The notes beneath the pieces were generated by a model. The model made no database searches. It saw only the letters and a list, made by a program, of their open reading frames with translations, and had not been told where the DNA came from. DNA of 64,000 nucleotides from Rugosimonospora africana (lineage in GTDB: Bacteria > Actinomycetota > Actinomycetes > Mycobacteriales > Micromonosporaceae), in contig NZ_BONZ01000008.1 of assembly GCF_016862975.1 (NCBI RefSeq), positions 36,898 to 100,897 on the forward strand. The letters run 5' to 3'. Below are positions 34,048 through 41,053 of this stretch, one piece after another. The translations under genes were made by a program, and so were the position numbers. Numbering within the stretch: position 1 is the first letter of the stretch; each line of letters opens with the position of its first letter.

Positions 34048-35067
34048 TCAGGCTCCCTTCGGTGCGAGTGAGAAGTCCACGACCCGGTCGGGTGTGAGTC
34101 CGGGGCCGATCAGCCCCGCCGCCTCCAGCAGGCTGATGCCGCGCATCACCCGGGTCTCGTCGAGCACTCCGGAGTCCACGTACGGGCGCATCTGCCGCAT
34201 GGTCTGGGCGACCATGTCCGGGTCGAGGACGGCCAGGGCGGCGTGCGCCACCCGGGCGGCGTCCTCCGGCGCTTCGACCGCGTACCGGATGCCGCGCAAC
34301 ATCGCCGTACCGAACCGTCTGGCCAGATCCGGTCTCGTGCGGATGAGCGACGTCGTGGTGATGAGTACCGAGCCGTACAGGTCGGTGAGGTACTTGGCGT
34401 ACGGGAGGACGACCGGCTCCCTGCCGCCGGCAGCCTTCCGGATGATCGGGGTGTCGACCAGGTACGCGCCCTCGGCGTCGATCCTCCCGCTGGCCAGGGC
34501 CGCGGGCAGTTGGTCCGGCAACAGGTTCACGATCTTCACGCGGGCCGGGTCGATGCCGGCGAGCCGCGCATAGGTCGGGAACAGTGTCTGGGTCGCGGCG
34601 GCCGAGGCGGTGCCGAGCGTCTTGCCCGACAGGTCGATGGGCAGGGCGATGCGGCGGTCGGGCAGGCTGACCATCGACAGCAGGGTGCTGTGCTGGATCG
34701 CGGCGATCACCCGGAAGTTCGGCCACTCGGAGCTCGCCCCGCGTACGGCGCTGACGAAGTCGACGATCGCGAACTGCGCCTTGCCGCTGGCGAGGATCTT
34801 GAGGTTGGCGTCGCTCGGGGCGCCCGGCTGGATCGACACCTGGATCCCGGCTTCCCTGAAGAAGCCCATGCCGTCGGCCACCCAGCTGTAGCTCTCGCGC
34901 GGAGTCGTGCCGAACCCGGTGAGAACACTGACCTTGTCGATCGCCTTCCGGCCGGTGGGCTTCTCGCTCCGGCCGCACGCCACCAGGGTGGGTGCGGCGA
35001 TCGCCGCGGTGACCGGTGCGGTCGCGGTGGCGGCGATGGTGGCGAGCACTTGACGCCGTGAGGCCAT
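34048..35067 (-). CDS. NMT1/THI5-like solute-binding lipoprotein
   Basis: The ATG at 35067 follows GGAAAGG and gives 339 aa. Residues 1-31 are a twin-arginine-like signal (SRRQVLATIAATATAPVT) ending in the lipobox LVAC with C31. The body is a periplasmic binding protein with KVSVLTGFGTTPRESYSWVADGMGFF and IQPGAPSDANLKILASGKAQFAIVDF split over two lobes, as in NMT1/THI5 and sulfonate/nitrate binding proteins. No permease or ATPase gene accompanies it; a methyltransferase and two small proteins follow instead. The ligand is unknown. Confidence 0.88.
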   Translation of the reverse strand: MASRRQVLATIAATATAPVTAAIAAPTLVACGRSEKPTGRKAIDKVSVLTGFGTTPRESYSWVADGMGFFREAGIQVSIQPGAPSDANLKILASGKAQFAIVDFVSAVRGASSEWPNFRVIAAIQHSTLLSMVSLPDRRIALPIDLSGKTLGTASAAATQTLFPTYARLAGIDPARVKIVNLLPDQLPAALASGRIDAEGAYLVDTPIIRKAAGGREPVVLPYAKYLTDLYGSVLITTTSLIRTRPDLARRFGTAMLRGIRYAVEAPEDAARVAHAALAVLDPDMVAQTMRQMRPYVDSGVLDETRVMRGISLLEAAGLIGPGLTPDRVVDFSLAPKGA

Positions 35068-35341
35068 GGCGCTGTCCTTTCCTGTTGTCTGGTTCCTTGT
35101 TGAGTTGGTCTGATTCGTTCGGCGGTCGGACTGCTTCTCTCGGCCGTCGGTTCTCTCGGCCGTCGGTTTCTCGTGGCCGTTGGTTTCTCTGGGCCGCTGG
35201 TTGCCGGCTGCTTCTGTCGGCTGTCGGTCGGTGGCCGTCGGTCGCTCGCGTTGCTGATGACCGGGTGGTGTTGCCGGTGGCCGCGCGACCCGGTAGTTGC
35301 TTTCGGTGGCCGGCGGTTGCCGGGGCCGCATGCAGGCCGAG

Positions 35342-35575
35342 GTGGCTGGCTGTGTTACGAGCGACTGCCTGTCGTGCGGTGACTGTCTGTGGTGCGAGCG
35401 ATTGCCTCTGATGCGGTGACTGGCTGTGTTGCGGCTCGCTGCCTCTGGTGCGGCTGGCTGCCTCCGGTGCGGGTGGCCGCGTCTGGTACGGGCGGCTGGC
35501 TGTGTTTGCGGGCGACTGGTTGTGGTGCGGGTGGCTGCCTGTAGTGCGGTGACTGGCTGTGGTAGGGGTGGCTGG
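35342..35575. repeat. degenerate 19-bp tandem repeat array
   Basis: About a dozen units of 18-20 bp follow one another, each close to GNTGGCTGCCTSTGGTGCG, for example GGTGGCTGGCTGTGTTACG, AGCGACTGCCTGTCGTGCG and GGTGGCTGCCTGTAGTGCG. The G/T versus C/A strand skew is strong. Edge positions are good to a few bases. Confidence 0.7.
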
Positions 35576-35909
35576 CTCTTGGCGCCGGTCCGGCCGGTTC
35601 GCCGTCGGGGACACGGCGTCCTGCTCGCTCCCGGCCCGCGGGACGCCGCCGCTCGCCGGCCTGGGGTCGTGTTCCTGACCCCCGTTGGGTCGCACGGTTC
35701 CCGGCCCCGTTCGCCGAGGCTCGAGCCTCAGAGGCCGATCCTCGGCGCGGATCCTCGATCGCTGATCTGTCGAGCCGTGCCCGCTCGCGGCCGTCCGCCC
35801 CGGCTTCGGGCGCAGTGAACGCGCCCGTCGTCGCGACGGACCAGCGGATTCGCTCTGGCGGACTCGCTCCAGCGGATCGTTTCGAAGCGATCGACGAGAG
35901 ACCGGTCAG

Positions 35910-35983
35910 CTGAGGGTTCGGCCCCTGAGGGACGGGCCGCTGAGGGACGAGCGCTGAGGGACGAGCCGCTAAAAGACGAGTCC
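35910..35983. repeat. 15-bp tandem repeat (five units)
   Basis: Units CTGAGGGTTCGGCCC, CTGAGGGACGGGCCG, CTGAGGGACGAGCG (14 nt), CTGAGGGACGAGCCG and CTAAAAGACGAGTCC follow directly. No coding frame uses them convincingly. Confidence 0.75.
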
Positions 35984-36010
35984 ATGGAAGCGGGTCAATG
36001 ACCAGCCGTT

Positions 36011-36110
36011 AGTGCAGGTATTTCAGCGGCAGGTTGTTCAGCGCAGGTCGTCCAGTGGCGGGTCGTCCAGTGGCAGGTCGTCCAGTGGCAGGTCACTGGT
36101 TGGCGGGTCG
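36011..36110. repeat. second 15-bp tandem repeat, different unit
   Basis: The core units are CAGCGCAGGTCGTCC, AGTGGCGGGTCGTCC and AGTGGCAGGTCGTCC, flanked by decayed copies on both sides. On the minus strand they would code for repeating Pro-Leu-Asp-Asp-Leu, but that frame has no other coding signs. Confidence 0.7.
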
Positions 36111-36171
36111 TTTGTGATGAGCCGAACGTCGCGGCCGGCCGAGGCCGGTCCAGGAATGCTCGGGGCTGCGT

Positions 36172-36438
36172 TTAGATCGACCGACGCGACCACCTCCCGG
36201 GCCCGGCGGAGTCGGACAGGTCCGGGTCGGTGGGTCGCCGTACGCAGGCCGTCAGCAGTCCGCGCGCCGCGAGTCCGGCTCGTGGGCAGGGAAAGATTTC
36301 GCCACACGTGCAGCGGTTGTCCGACTCCGGCTGGTGGTCCAGGTGCAGCGCATGCGCCACGCGCCACAGCAGGGGATCGGTGCACCCTTCCGGGGGCTGC
36401 TCAGGCGGATCTTCAGGGTCGTACCGAACGCTCGCCAT
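36172..36438 (-). CDS. small Cys/His-containing protein of unknown function (88 aa)
   Basis: The ATG at 36438 follows GGGAGG and reads MASVRYDPEDPPEQPPEGC. It continues with DPLLWRVAHALHLDHQPES, then CTCGEIFPC and LTAC. Four Cys and several His suggest a small zinc-binding fold. The family is not recognised. It is divergent from the GntR gene across a 281-bp gap that carries palindromic operators, so it is a likely target of that regulator. It shares small size and a CxC motif with the 72-aa protein at 33.1 kb. Confidence 0.7.
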   Translation of the reverse strand: MASVRYDPEDPPEQPPEGCTDPLLWRVAHALHLDHQPESDNRCTCGEIFPCPRAGLAARGLLTACVRRPTDPDLSDSAGPGRWSRRSI

Positions 36439-36658
36439 GTGATCCTCCCGAACAGGCCGGCGGTCCCAATAAGTCGGACCGGCTGTCGCGATGCCGAACG
36501 TGGGTGGGTACGGGGTGCGACGGTTTCCGGCGAGCCAACAGTGGCGACCGTGAACTGCCGCCGGGAGATCCTGTGCCGCCGCACCCCGCGTTTTCAGTAC
36601 GGGTGCGGGAATCGGGCCGCTCCAGACACCGGTTCCCGCACCCGGCTGGAAGTTACCA

Positions 36659-36708
36659 TACCTACGTAGGTACGTAGATACAATAACCTGACTCTACGTG
36701 ACGACGTA
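36659..36708. promoter_or_regulatory. palindromic operators between the 88-aa gene and gntR
   Basis: A perfect 14-bp palindrome TACCTACGTAGGTA (36659-36672) is followed by a half-like TACGTAGATAC. TACGT (36695-36699) pairs with ACGTA (36704-36708) across 4 nt, ending 11 bp before the gntR ATG. A+T-rich DNA between them (GATACAATAACC) probably holds the -10. GntR/YtrA-like regulators bind such TACGTA-type sites. Confidence 0.65.
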
Positions 36709-36719
36709 CCGTCACCTTC

Positions 36720-37139
36720 ATGATCGATCCCTCTGCCGATCGGGCTCAGTACAGGCAGATCGCGGACAGCCTGCGTGACGCGATCATGAGCGGACAGTTG
36801 CCTGATGGTGCGCGAGTGCCCAGCGAGGAACAGCTTCGCCAGGAACACGGCGTCAGCCGGACGACCGTGCGCAAGGCGATCGACGTGCTCAAGGGCGAAG
36901 GTCTGGTCGAGGTGCGCGCGCCACGCGGGACCTTCGTCCGGAACAACCAGCAGCCGGTGCAGACCGTGCCGCTGCGGCGGGGCGACCGCGTGCGAGCCCG
37001 GATGCCCTCGCCCGAGGAGCGGCGCGAGCACGACGTCCGCGAGGGAGTGCCCTTCCTGGTCGTCACGCGGGCGGACGGCACGGTGGAAGTGCACCCGGGC
37101 GACCGCACCCAGGCCCAGCAGGGCCCGACCGGTCGCTGA
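36720..37139 (+). CDS. GntR-family transcriptional regulator (short form)
   Basis: The 139-aa protein has the GntR winged helix (AQYRQIADSLRDAIMSG, PSEEQLRQEHGVSRTTVRKAIDVL, VEVRAPRGTFV; residues 8-76). Only about 60 more residues follow, too few for a normal UTRA or FCD ligand domain. Ligand sensing may be absent or need a partner. Several operators lie directly upstream, so it probably controls itself and the divergent 88-aa gene. It is followed by tatD after 12 bp. From here to rsmA the DNA lacks GTAC, unlike its surroundings. Confidence 0.9.
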   Translation: MIDPSADRAQYRQIADSLRDAIMSGQLPDGARVPSEEQLRQEHGVSRTTVRKAIDVLKGEGLVEVRAPRGTFVRNNQQPVQTVPLRRGDRVRARMPSPEERREHDVREGVPFLVVTRADGTVEVHPGDRTQAQQGPTGR

Positions 37140-37151
37140 ACCGTCGGAGCG

Positions 37152-38000
37152 ATGAGCATGGCGAAATCCGATTCGAGGCGCGCCGAGACGCCGCCGCCAC
37201 CGCCCGAGCCGCTGGCGGTGCCGGTCCCGGACAGCCACACGCACCTCGACATCGTCGGCGGAGACCCGGCGGCCGACATCGAGGCGGCCCGGAAGGTGGG
37301 CATCGACCGGCTGGTCCAGGTCGGGGTCGACCTGGACTCCTCGCGCTGGGCGGCCGAGCTCGCCGCCGCGCAGCCGGCCGTGCTGGCGGCGGTCGCGCTG
37401 CATCCGAACGAGGCGCCCCGGCTGGCTGACCTGGACTCGGAGCTGCGCGCGATCGAGGACCTGGCCGGCCAGTCGAGGGTGCGGGGCATCGGCGAGACCG
37501 GTCTGGACTACTTCCGGACCGGTGAGGACGGGCGAGCCGCGCAGGAGCACAGTTTCCGGGCGCACATCGCGATCGCGAAGCGGTTCGGCAAGGCGCTGGT
37601 GATCCATGACCGCGACGCGCACGCCGACGTGCTCCGGGTGCTCGACGAGGAGGGCTCGCCGGACACCGTCGTGCTGCACTGCTTCTCCGGCGACCGCGCC
37701 TTCGCCACCGAGTGCGTGCGCCGCGGCTATGTCCTGTCCTTCGCCGGCACGGTGACCTTCAAGAACGCGGCCAACCTGCGGGACGCGGCGCTGGTCACGC
37801 CGCCGGACCAGATGATGGTGGAGACCGACGCGCCCTATCTGACTCCGATGCCCTACCGGGGCCGGCCGAACGCGCCCTATCTCGTGCCGCTGACCGTGCG
37901 GTCGCTCGCCGAGACCACCGGTCGCGACCTCGACGAGCTCTGTGCGGCGATCTCCACCACGACCGAGCGGGTCTTCGGGGGATGGGCTCCCGGCAAGTGA
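37152..38000 (+). CDS. tatD: TatD-family deoxyribonuclease
   Basis: TatD proteins are metal-dependent DNases of the amidohydrolase fold. The 282-aa product carries the metal site DSHTHLD (H29, H31), GIGETGLDYFR with the bridging Glu, VIHDRDAHADV, LHCFSG and the C-terminal ETDAPYLTPMPYRG. The M. tuberculosis order is metS-tatD-rpfB-ksgA-ispE. Here a toxin-antitoxin pair replaces rpfB. Tyr codons TAT recur (for example in GCCCTATCTG), and no GTAC is seen in the gene, which is unlike the neighbouring core genes and hints at a different origin. Confidence 0.95.
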   Translation: MSMAKSDSRRAETPPPPPEPLAVPVPDSHTHLDIVGGDPAADIEAARKVGIDRLVQVGVDLDSSRWAAELAAAQPAVLAAVALHPNEAPRLADLDSELRAIEDLAGQSRVRGIGETGLDYFRTGEDGRAAQEHSFRAHIAIAKRFGKALVIHDRDAHADVLRVLDEEGSPDTVVLHCFSGDRAFATECVRRGYVLSFAGTVTFKNAANLRDAALVTPPDQMMVETDAPYLTPMPYRGRPNAPYLVPLTVRSLAETTGRDLDELCAAISTTTERVFGGWAPGK

Positions 38001-38031
38001 TGCATCACTCTGCATCACTTGACTGCATCAC
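37996..38031. promoter_or_regulatory. palindrome plus three TGCATCAC repeats upstream of the antitoxin gene
   Basis: AGTGATGCATCACT (37996-38009) is a perfect 14-bp palindrome overlapping the tatD stop. TGCATCAC occurs at 38001-38008, 38011-38018 and 38024-38031. It lies 24-60 bp before the antitoxin ATG, the usual place for toxin-antitoxin autoregulation. Confidence 0.7.
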
Positions 38032-38054
38032 AAATCTGGTGCAGTGTAAAGGCC

Positions 38055-38411
38055 ATGCGACGGACGACGATCACCCTGACCGTGGGTCAGGAGCGGGCAC
38101 TGGTCGGCTTCGCCCGGCCCGGCCCCTATCAGGACGAGTTGCGCGCCTGGGCGCGTGATCGGGGAATCGAGCTCAACGACTCACCCGCCGAGGCGGCTCT
38201 CGTCCGGTTGCTGATCGACGCCGGCATCGAGCACGTCCGCGCCCACTCGGCCGAGGTCGCCTACCGGGAGCTGGCCGGGGTCTATGTGGACGAGGGGCTC
38301 ACCGGCGAGGTCTCGGCGCTCACCGGGGAGGAGTCGATGGGCCCGCCCTCGACCGGCGAGGGCGCCGTGCCCGACGCGGGCATCGGCGGTCAGCAGGTCG
38401 CACGGTGGTGA
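38055..38411 (+). CDS. probable antitoxin of a MazEF-type pair
   Basis: The ATG at 38055 gives 118 aa. It starts [20 protein letters not shown], like the strand of a ribbon-helix-helix DNA-binding domain, followed by [21 protein letters not shown]. An acidic tail (about 75-118) would wrap the toxin. The assignment rests mainly on the MazF-type gene that overlaps its end by 7 bp and on the palindromic repeats upstream. No named family is certain. Confidence 0.7.
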   Translation: MRRTTITLTVGQERALVGFARPGPYQDELRAWARDRGIELNDSPAEAALVRLLIDAGIEHVRAHSAEVAYRELAGVYVDEGLTGEVSALTGEESMGPPSTGEGAVPDAGIGGQQVARW

Positions 38412-38812
38412 CCGGGGCGGCGCGGCGCGGCGACGCGGGCGGCGGGCCCAGGTCGGCGGAGGTCCGGCCGATATCCGGCCGCCGATCGCCGCATCCACGC
38501 CGGGGGCAGGTCTACTGGCTGGACGTCCCCGGCGTGGGGCGGAGGCCGTGGCTGATCGTCTCGGCCGACGAGATCAACCGGACCGCGGAGTTGGACCACG
38601 TGGTCGCGGTGCGTGTGTCGACCGCCGACCGGCGCCGACATCTGCCGACAGTCGTGGCGCTCGGACCGGGCGAGCCGTTGTCCGGAAGTGTCCTCGCCGG
38701 CACCGTCATGCAGGTGAGGCGAGATCGGTTCGTCGAGTTGGCCGGCACGCTGTCTCCGGACGTCATGAGCAGCGTCGACATCGCGCTGCGCGAGACGCTC
38801 GGGCTGAGGTGA
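38405..38812 (+). CDS. MazF/PemK-type endoribonuclease toxin
   Basis: From GTG 38405 (or 38408) the product is 135 aa. After a basic leader of about 32 residues comes the MazF fold: [24 protein letters not shown], then [41 protein letters not shown], and [19 protein letters not shown]. MazF toxins cut single-stranded RNA at short motifs and slow growth when the labile antitoxin is lost. It overlaps the antitoxin gene. Its end overlaps a possible early GTG of rsmA by GTGA. Confidence 0.88.
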   Translation: MVTGAARRGDAGGGPRSAEVRPISGRRSPHPRRGQVYWLDVPGVGRRPWLIVSADEINRTAELDHVVAVRVSTADRRRHLPTVVALGPGEPLSGSVLAGTVMQVRRDRFVELAGTLSPDVMSSVDIALRETLGLR

Positions 38813-38865
38813 CGGAGGCCGTGCCCGCCGCTGCGGCCGAGACTGGCACCGTACGCTGGGTCACC

Positions 38866-39717
38866 GTGACCGGTCTGCTGGGCCCGGCTGAGATCCGGGA
38901 GTTGGCTGCGCGCCTCGGCGTCATGCCGACCAAGAGTCTCGGTCAGAACTTCGTCCACGATCCGAACACGGTGCGGCGGATCGTTCGGGCCGCCGATCTC
39001 TCGCCCGACGACGTCGTGGTCGAGGTCGGCCCGGGGCTCGGCTCGCTCACTCTCGGGCTCCTGCCCGCCTGTGCCCATGTCTACGCGATCGAGATCGATC
39101 CGGTGCTCGCCGGTCGGCTGGCGCTGACCGCGGAGGAGCGGGCGCCCGAGCACGCCGACCGGCTCACGATCATGAACCGTGACGCGCTCAAGCTGCGACC
39201 CGAAGACGTGGGGGAGCCCAGTGCGCTGGTGGCGAACCTGCCGTACAACGTCGCCGTACCGGTCGTGCTGCACCTGCTCGCCATCCTGCCGTCGCTGCGC
39301 CACGGCCTGGTCATGGTGCAGAAGGAGGTCGCCGACCGGTTGACTGCCGCCCCAGGCTCCCGGGTCTACGGCGTGCCGAGCGTCAAACTCGCCTGGTATG
39401 CGAGTGCGCGGGCGGCCGGTCGAGTGCCGCCCAGCGTGTTCTGGCCGGTACCCAATGTCGATTCCGGGCTGGTCGCCTTCGCCGGCCGGCAACCGCCGGC
39501 GGGCGCGGACCGCCGCGAGACCTTCGCTGTGATCGACTATGCGTTCGCCCAGCGACGCAAGACCCTGCGCGCGGCCCTGGCGGGGTGGGCCGGCAGCGCC
39601 GGCGCGGCGGCCGAAATTCTGGTTCGGGCGGGGGTGGATCCGCAGGCTCGCGGTGAATCGCTCACCATAGAGCAGTTCGCCGCGATCGCGGCGGCGCGGC
39701 TTGAGGAGGCAGCGTGA
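38866..39717 (+). CDS. rsmA: 16S rRNA (adenine-1518/1519 N6) dimethyltransferase
   Basis: RsmA (KsgA) dimethylates two adjacent adenines in helix 45 of 16S rRNA. The 283-aa protein has [13 protein letters not shown], the substrate-arm start [11 protein letters not shown], motif [14 protein letters not shown], the IEIDP acidic loop, and the catalytic NLPYNVAVP; the C-terminal helical domain ends [17 protein letters not shown] at 38866 gives the normal N-terminus [10 protein letters not shown] -10-like TACGCT lies 8 nt before it, so a leaderless message is possible; an upstream GTG at 38809 overlaps the toxin stop. GTAC words reappear from here. Confidence 0.95.
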   Translation: MTGLLGPAEIRELAARLGVMPTKSLGQNFVHDPNTVRRIVRAADLSPDDVVVEVGPGLGSLTLGLLPACAHVYAIEIDPVLAGRLALTAEERAPEHADRLTIMNRDALKLRPEDVGEPSALVANLPYNVAVPVVLHLLAILPSLRHGLVMVQKEVADRLTAAPGSRVYGVPSVKLAWYASARAAGRVPPSVFWPVPNVDSGLVAFAGRQPPAGADRRETFAVIDYAFAQRRKTLRAALAGWAGSAGAAAEILVRAGVDPQARGESLTIEQFAAIAAARLEEAA

Positions 39718-39787
39718 GCTGGTCGGGTACCGGGCGTGCCAGCCAGTCGCGCGGCTTAAGAGGGTGGATCCGGATGAGGATCGGCGC

Positions 39788-40738
39788 ATGACTGAGGCGC
39801 TCTTCGAAGAGGAGGGGCGGCCACGAGCGGGCGGCTCCGGACCGGTGCGGGTACGGGTACCGGCAAAGATCAATCTGCACCTCGGCGTCGGCCCGCTCCG
39901 CCGCGACGGGTACCACGAGCTGACAACGATCTACCAGGCCGTCTCGCTGTACGACGAGGTGACGGCGCGGCGTGGTGATCAGCTGACCCTGACGATGGAG
40001 GGCGAGGGGGCAGGCGCCCTGCCACTGGACTCGTCCAACCTCGTGCTGCGCGCCGCCCGGGCTCTCGCCGAGCGGGCCGGGGTGCCCGCGCACGCCCGGT
40101 TGCACCTGCGCAAACAGATCCCGATCGCGGCCGGCCTCGCCGGCGGCAGTGCCGACGCCGCCGCCGCGCTCGTTGCCTGCGATGCGTTGTGGGGCACCGG
40201 CCGCAGCCGGGATGAGCTGGCCGAGATCGCCGCGAGCGTCGGTTCGGACGTTCCGTTCCTGGTCCTCGGCGGCACCGCGCTGGGCACCGGGAGGGGTGAG
40301 GTGATCAGCCCGGTGCTGGTCCGGCCGTCCTCCTGGCACTGGGTGATCGCGGCCGCCGAGGGCGGGTTGTCGACTCCCGCTGTGTACGCCGAACTCGACC
40401 GGCTCCGGGCGGACGACGCGACACCGACTCCGCTGGGCGACCCCGACCAACTGTTGGCCGCACTGCGGCAGCGCGATCCGCGGGTTCTCGCCGACGCGCT
40501 CGGCAACGACATGCAGGTCGCCGCACTGTCGCTGCGGCCGGACTTGGCCGGTACCCTTGCCCGCGGCCGGAAGGCCGGCGCGCTGGCGGGGATGATCTGC
40601 GGATCCGGGCCGACCTGCCTGTTCCTGGCGCGCAACGCCGCTCAGGCGGAAGAAATCGCCGCCGATCTGAACGCATCCGGCTCGTGCCGGATCGCGCTTC
40701 CGGTCTTCGGTCCGGTGGCGGGCGCACGAGCGGCCTGA
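39788..40738 (+). CDS. ispE: 4-diphosphocytidyl-2-C-methyl-D-erythritol kinase
   Basis: IspE phosphorylates CDP-methylerythritol with ATP in the non-mevalonate isoprenoid pathway. The 316-aa GHMP kinase has VRVPAKINLHLGVGPLRRDGYHEL (split: PAKINLHL at 25-32), the ATP loop IAAGLAGGSADAAAAL (113-128) and the C-terminal GAGMICGSGPTCLFL-like end (LAGMICGSGPTCLF). ATG at 39788 is preferred over an earlier in-frame ATG because the GHMP strand should begin within 25 residues. It follows rsmA by 70 bp, as in Rv1010-Rv1011. Confidence 0.95.
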   Translation: MTEALFEEEGRPRAGGSGPVRVRVPAKINLHLGVGPLRRDGYHELTTIYQAVSLYDEVTARRGDQLTLTMEGEGAGALPLDSSNLVLRAARALAERAGVPAHARLHLRKQIPIAAGLAGGSADAAAALVACDALWGTGRSRDELAEIAASVGSDVPFLVLGGTALGTGRGEVISPVLVRPSSWHWVIAAAEGGLSTPAVYAELDRLRADDATPTPLGDPDQLLAALRQRDPRVLADALGNDMQVAALSLRPDLAGTLARGRKAGALAGMICGSGPTCLFLARNAAQAEEIAADLNASGSCRIALPVFGPVAGARAA

Positions 40739-40857
40739 TGCCAAGCCGACGGACCTGAAGGTCGCACCGGCGGACCTGACGTCGGGCCGGCGGAACCGAC
40801 GCCGGGCTGGCTGAGCTGCGGGTGCGCGGCGTGGCCGGGCTCACACGGGGTAGCCGG

Positions 40858-41050
40858 GCGAGGAAGACGCCGAGGCGAGGAAGACCGCCACGCCGAGGAG
40901 CACGCCGAGCCGAGGAAGACCGCCGAGCCTAGGAAGACGCCGAGCCAGGCAAGGAGCCGAAGCCGAGAACAGGTCGGGCCGAGAAGACGCCGAGCCGAGA
41001 AGACGCCGAGCCGAGAACGGGCCGGGCCGAAAGCGGGCCGGCCGAGGGAG
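40858..41050. repeat. purine-rich degenerate tandem repeats upstream of the ABC-F gene
   Basis: Units of about 15-18 bp resembling GCCGAGAAGACGCCGA recur some ten times, with two perfect adjacent copies near 40983-41014. The plus strand is rich in G and A. The array fills most of the 315-bp gap between ispE and the ABC-F gene and ends at the ribosome site GGGAGAG. No other feature is seen in the gap. Confidence 0.75.
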
Positions 41051-41053
41051 AGT

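Larger units (their letters stand above)
35068..36171. other. 1.1-kb low-complexity intergenic region
   Basis: No gene is supported on either strand: all open frames have compositions dictated by short repeats. The region contains a 19-bp degenerate tandem array and two 15-bp arrays listed separately. The remainder (35576-35909) shows nothing recognisable. Confidence 0.6.

Noticed and set aside
35342..36110. Tandem repeats considered as a CRISPR array
   Set aside because: Units are 15-19 bp, degenerate and directly adjacent, with no unique spacers and no cas genes nearby.
36038..36385. Minus-strand frame coding for repeated Pro-Leu-Asp-Asp-Leu
   Set aside because: It overlaps the better supported 88-aa gene in another frame, and its end is simply the translation of a 15-bp minisatellite.
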